Source of the DNA: Panagrolaimus kolymaensis
Taxonomy: Eukaryota; Nematoda; Chromadorea; Rhabditida; Panagrolaimidae
DNA: 64,000 bases
Direction of reading: 5' to 3'
Assembly (NCBI GenBank): GCA_028622995.1
Contig: JAJQJQ010000020.1
Coordinates: 2,976,001-3,040,000, forward strand
Below are positions 60,353 to 64,000 of this stretch, piece by piece (position 1 is the stretch's first letter; each line of letters opens with the position of its first letter). The position numbers and the translations under genes are program-made. Under the pieces are notes generated by a model that was not told the DNA's origin, did not search any database, and saw nothing but the letters and a program-made list of their open reading frames with translations.

Positions 60353-61880
60353 TTATAAAACAGGCGGCTGAAGATCGGCTGCTGCCTGGTTTGGATCGGA
60401 ATGAGGTGAAGAAGAATGTGAAAACTTTGAAATGCTTTGAGCAAAAGACATATTATTTGCTTTGATTGTGCTTACATGTGTTGTCGTTGCTGCACCTCCT
60501 CCTCCAATTCCAATTTGACGTTTAATATAATTTCGAATGGTTCGATTCATAACGAGATAAATAATCGATGGACATCCATGTGCAAACAACCAACAATACG
60601 AACCCAATAAAATGACAAAGTTTGAAACAGGAAAAAATTGTTCATAAATATAAACAGCGGCAGCTATGGCATTAATCACACAAATAATAAAAACTTGAAG
60701 AAAGGACTAAAAAAATATATATGAAGATAATCAAAATTTGTAATAAGAAAATTAAAAATTATTTTATTTAATAATCGTGTAAAAATTTTAAGCTTTTGTT
60801 ATTTGCTTTTATTTATTTTTTTCTTCGATCGCAAAAATTTTGTTTTGAAAAGAGATAGTTTTGATGCTTGACAAAAAAACTTACTTGTCTTTGAGATTCA
60901 GTTCTGGATGAACTTTGAATAAGTCGGGATCTTTTAATTAGAATTAAAAGAAAAATTGTGTATAATAAAGTCAAAACAACCAATACCGTAATATTATGAG
61001 TCGTGTGTAAAACATTTGGGTACTAAAATTCAAAAATGTTTTAAACTTTTTAAATCTTTGGGTAAATTTACTCTCGTGCCATAATCTTCAAAATATCCAA
61101 CATGGGGATTAAAAAACCATGAAAGATGAATGCCATTGAAAAGTACGGGTTTGGTAAAAATAATAAAATAAGAAGAGTGGAGAACGGGAATTAAAAGCCA
61201 AACATAAGTTTTTCCTTTATGAAAGAATTTTGCACAAAGTTGAGGATCATACATTTCAAGGCATCGATTGAGAGCGAGAATCATACCTGCATCGCTTTGA
61301 GCTGCCCATAAACCTTAAAAAATAAGAATATTTATTTTGGGTTTTTCTTGCCGAGATTGAAAATTAGAAAAAATGCTGAAAATCCCGATTTCGATATGCA
61401 AATTTTTGAATTTTGACGAAGGTTTGATATTTTTTTGGGAAATTTCAAAAACAAATAATCGGATACAAAACCGAAATGCTTGAATTGAGTTTCATGACTT
61501 TCTCAAAAGTCATTTTTGAACTCCATAAAATGCTTACCTAATCCCATGGAACCAAGTAAATAAATCCAATTAGGATGTGAACAAAAAACAGATCCAATTA
61601 TAGCAAAGATTCCAGTGCTCAAACCATTTACAAACATACACAAAACATCCGTGAATCCAATAAATAACATTATTTTATAACATGGTTGATGAAAGAATGT
61701 TTTCTTTCGCATTACCAAAAGTGATGGAATATATAAAATTTCAAAAACAAAAAATAAGATAACAAAAGAAATTCCAATTAAAAAATGTTGTCGTTTTTCA
61801 ATCGGTACAATAGAAACATCATAAAAAGAGCAATTATAAAATTCAGAATATTCTGAATGCTTCCAAAAATAATATTCCAT
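60353..61880 (-). CDS. Serpentine receptor class T-like (gene P)
   Basis: Exons 61880-61538, 61313-61072, 61022-60885 and 60706-60353 (358 aa), in phase. Srt features match gene [78 protein letters not shown]. The C-terminal tail is longer, with a Gly/Ala/Thr- and Ser-rich cytoplasmic stretch. Putative chemoreceptor. Confidence 0.9.
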
Positions 61881-62546
61881 TTTTTTGTTGTTAAATAATT
61901 TTTAAAGAAAGTAAAAATATTAAAATTTTAGAAGCTTTTTAAAGGTTTTTTTATGGATGCAAAATAAAAGAGGGATGCGTAAATCCATTTTTAAAGATTT
62001 TCATTCATAAAAAAGATGTACGACGCCATTCCGGACAAAGTCAAAAGAAAAAAAGGTAGCTTACGTAGTCTCATAAATTTTTAAAAATCAAACACGTAAA
62101 AAGTCTTTTGTTTTTAAATATTTCTTTAAAAGTGAGAATGAAAAGTAAAACTAATTTTAAAATTTTCATTGAATAGAAAAGTCATCGTCGTCAACTTTAA
62201 AAAAATATTATAAATAAAGGAGAAAAAAAATAAGCTTATTTTGAAATATGCACTCTAATATTTTGCAACAAAACAAAGAGGAAATGCGTCAATTTTATAT
62301 TTAAAAAAATTCTCAACCAAATTAACTTTTTTAAAGAATTTTTTTTCAGAAAAATATTTTGATATAAGAAGCTAATGTCTTGTCCAATTCGAAGAAAATT
62401 CTTCTAAAAAAAATATCGTTTAGTCTTAGACGAAACTAAGTTTTTTATTCGATTCATACAAAAAGTTATACTTTAAAATAATTATAAGCTACTTTAAAAA
62501 AAATCATTAACAAATTTAAAAAATGATTATCTTTTTAAATTTATTA
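61881..62546. other. Intergenic between Srt gene P and the BTB gene
   Basis: AT-rich; no gene or RNA supported. Confidence 0.4.
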
Positions 62547-64000
62547 TTATTCAATCAAATCGAGTTTACAACCATTTTCAAAAGAAAAGCTTTCATCTTC
62601 AGGAAACACTTTGACAATTATCACTTCTTTAAGACCATTGCTTGATCTACCACCGCCGCCCATATAATTGTATCTATTACCATAGTCAGGGCGTAGGCGT
62701 TCTGGCAAATATTTAATTCCAAGCATTCCATTTGCATTACGGATCAAATATATTTTTGACTCTTTTTCCGTGTTGCTAATACTTATTTGAGATGTTATGT
62801 CAGGCAATCCATAATAATTCCAATAACAAGAAATAGTGTTGTCATAAGGAGCGGCCCAACTTTGATTATTTTTGTATTGTTGCAAAACTTTTATAACATT
62901 TTCGTCTTTTATAAAAGCAAAAGCCTTTATGCTGTTTCTGTCAGTTAATTCAATTCGACAGCCTAAAAATATATTTTTGTAAGATAGAAAATGAAAAGGT
63001 AATTACTTACCACCTCGACGTTTATTAGAGTGTCGGCTGGTGCGCGGAGGAAATAATTGTTCGTTTGTATGGTTTGCACGACTTTGATTTACATGATTTG
63101 CAAATGCGGTGGCATCACATAATACTTTACCCAATTCTTCAAAAGATGAAAAAAGGTAACCTTTTGGAACTAAAAAATTTAGTTTTATTAATTACTTGGA
63201 TCAAACTTGTCTTCTTCATACCAACATAATTATGTAAAAAGTTAAGGTTCATAACTGGGAAACGAATAAATGGCAGAATATCATCCAACTCTTCTTTGAC
63301 CATATCTTGCGTGATTTAAATTTTTTTGTTTTCCAACTTTAATTCCACATTGATGTAATCCCCAAGTATAAATCTAAAATTTATAATACAGCGAAAATTG
63401 CAAAAAAAATTTACGGCTTTAAAAAGGTCTTCTTCGATAATTGCAAAATTTTCCATTTGAACAATATCCAAAATTGTTTCTTTTTTAACATTTAAAAAAT
63501 GTTTGTTTTGTAATAAATCGTAAGTGTTTGCCATAATAAATTCAGATATCTTTTCACAAGCCATTTCCAAAGAATAAAGTTTAAGATTTTCATAAATTCT
63601 AAAGACGCTTTCCATCGTTGGTTGAGTGTTGGTTAAAAATTTATCACATTTTTCTTTTAAAAGTGTTACTCCGTAAGATTCAGCCAAATCAACCAAACTC
63701 ATAACATTAGTATAATTAACTTTACATTGTCCGAGATAAAGGTAGGTTAGAAATTCTTTGAAATCTTCATAAGAATGACCGGTAATTGGAATAGGTTCCT
63801 TAGTGGCCCAAGATCCAAACAACATAGCTTGAAATGTTTCAGACGCGGACCATAAAATAAATGAATGAGCAAAAAGTTTCTAAAATGATTTTTTGTTATC
63901 CAAATCAAAAATCAAGTTTAAATATAATATTTAGTATTCGCATTAAGAAAATAAACTAACATTGCTTCCAAATTGAAAAGTTACATCATAATGTCCAACC
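62547..64000 (-). CDS. BTB-BACK domain protein, 5' partial, one frame problem
   Basis: Exons inside the window: 64000-63961, 63879-63415, 63373-63222, 63169-63011 and 62962-62547; the 5' end is beyond the right edge. The BTB domain is seen as DVTFQFGSN, AHSFILWSASETFQAMLF, YLYLGQCKVNYTNVMSLVDLAE; the BACK domain as ACEKISEFIMANTYDLLQ, then LFKA and ILPFIRFPVMNLNFL. BTB-BACK proteins are often Cullin-3 substrate adaptors; no Kelch repeats are seen, and the C-terminal ~140 aa is unrecognised. Exon 63373-63222 is out of step by one base: its first part (IYTWGLHQCG) and its last part (VKEELDDILPFIRFP) are in different frames. Confidence 0.7.

Overview
The window is nuclear DNA of a nematode. It is very AT-rich, and genes are split by short introns with TTTTAG or TTTCAG acceptors. 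It carries two spliced-leader (SL) RNA genes near a 5S rRNA gene, and nematode-typical families: class-T serpentine receptors (Srt), multi-ShK secreted proteins, GT92, DUF268, DUF229 and acyltransferase-3/SGNH proteins. I cannot name the species. I rebuilt gene models by hand from splice signals, reading phase and paralog comparison; most join in phase without a break.

Layout. 1-1.6 kb: end of an FkbM-like methyltransferase gene. 2.7-5.3 kb: acyltransferase-SGNH gene A. 8.2-10.0 kb: DUF229 sulfatase-like gene with an in-frame TGA. 11.7-14.1 kb: GT11 fucosyltransferase C. 15.5-17.2 kb: DUF268 gene, probably broken. 17.9-21.0 kb: acyltransferase-SGNH gene F. 22.3-24.1 kb: GT92 gene J. 24.9-27.3 kb: gene I, a degenerate acyltransferase membrane domain fused in one reading frame to a Fringe-type glycosyltransferase. 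28.0-30.9 kb: acyltransferase-SGNH gene G. 31.3-33.8 kb: gene A2, an inverted paralog of A with one nonsense codon. 34.0-35.7 kb: GT11 gene D. 37.0-44.5 kb: a 7.5 kb terminal-inverted-repeat element holding decayed Helitron Rep-like coding sequence. 44.7-46.5 kb: GT92 gene K. 47.2-51.0 kb: three ShK genes. 51.6-53.9 kb: acyltransferase-SGNH gene H. 55.2-57.0 kb: two SL RNA genes with different leaders, then 5S rRNA. 57.8-61.9 kb: two convergent Srt receptor genes. 62.5-64 kb: a BTB-BACK gene running off the right edge.

How the genes may work together. About 54 kb holds almost only predicted membrane or secretory-pathway enzymes that could build or decorate glycans: acyl transfer, fucosylation, GT92 and Fringe-type sugar addition, methyl transfer and DUF229 hydrolase. 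I infer a surface or secreted glycan-decoration neighbourhood; no pathway link is shown by sequence alone. Inverted and direct paralogs share sharply bounded, nearly identical tracts in otherwise diverged genes, which points to gene conversion. Non-coding space is rich in small transposons: five have exact 8-bp target duplications (hAT type), one has TTA flanks, and others have TA flanks.
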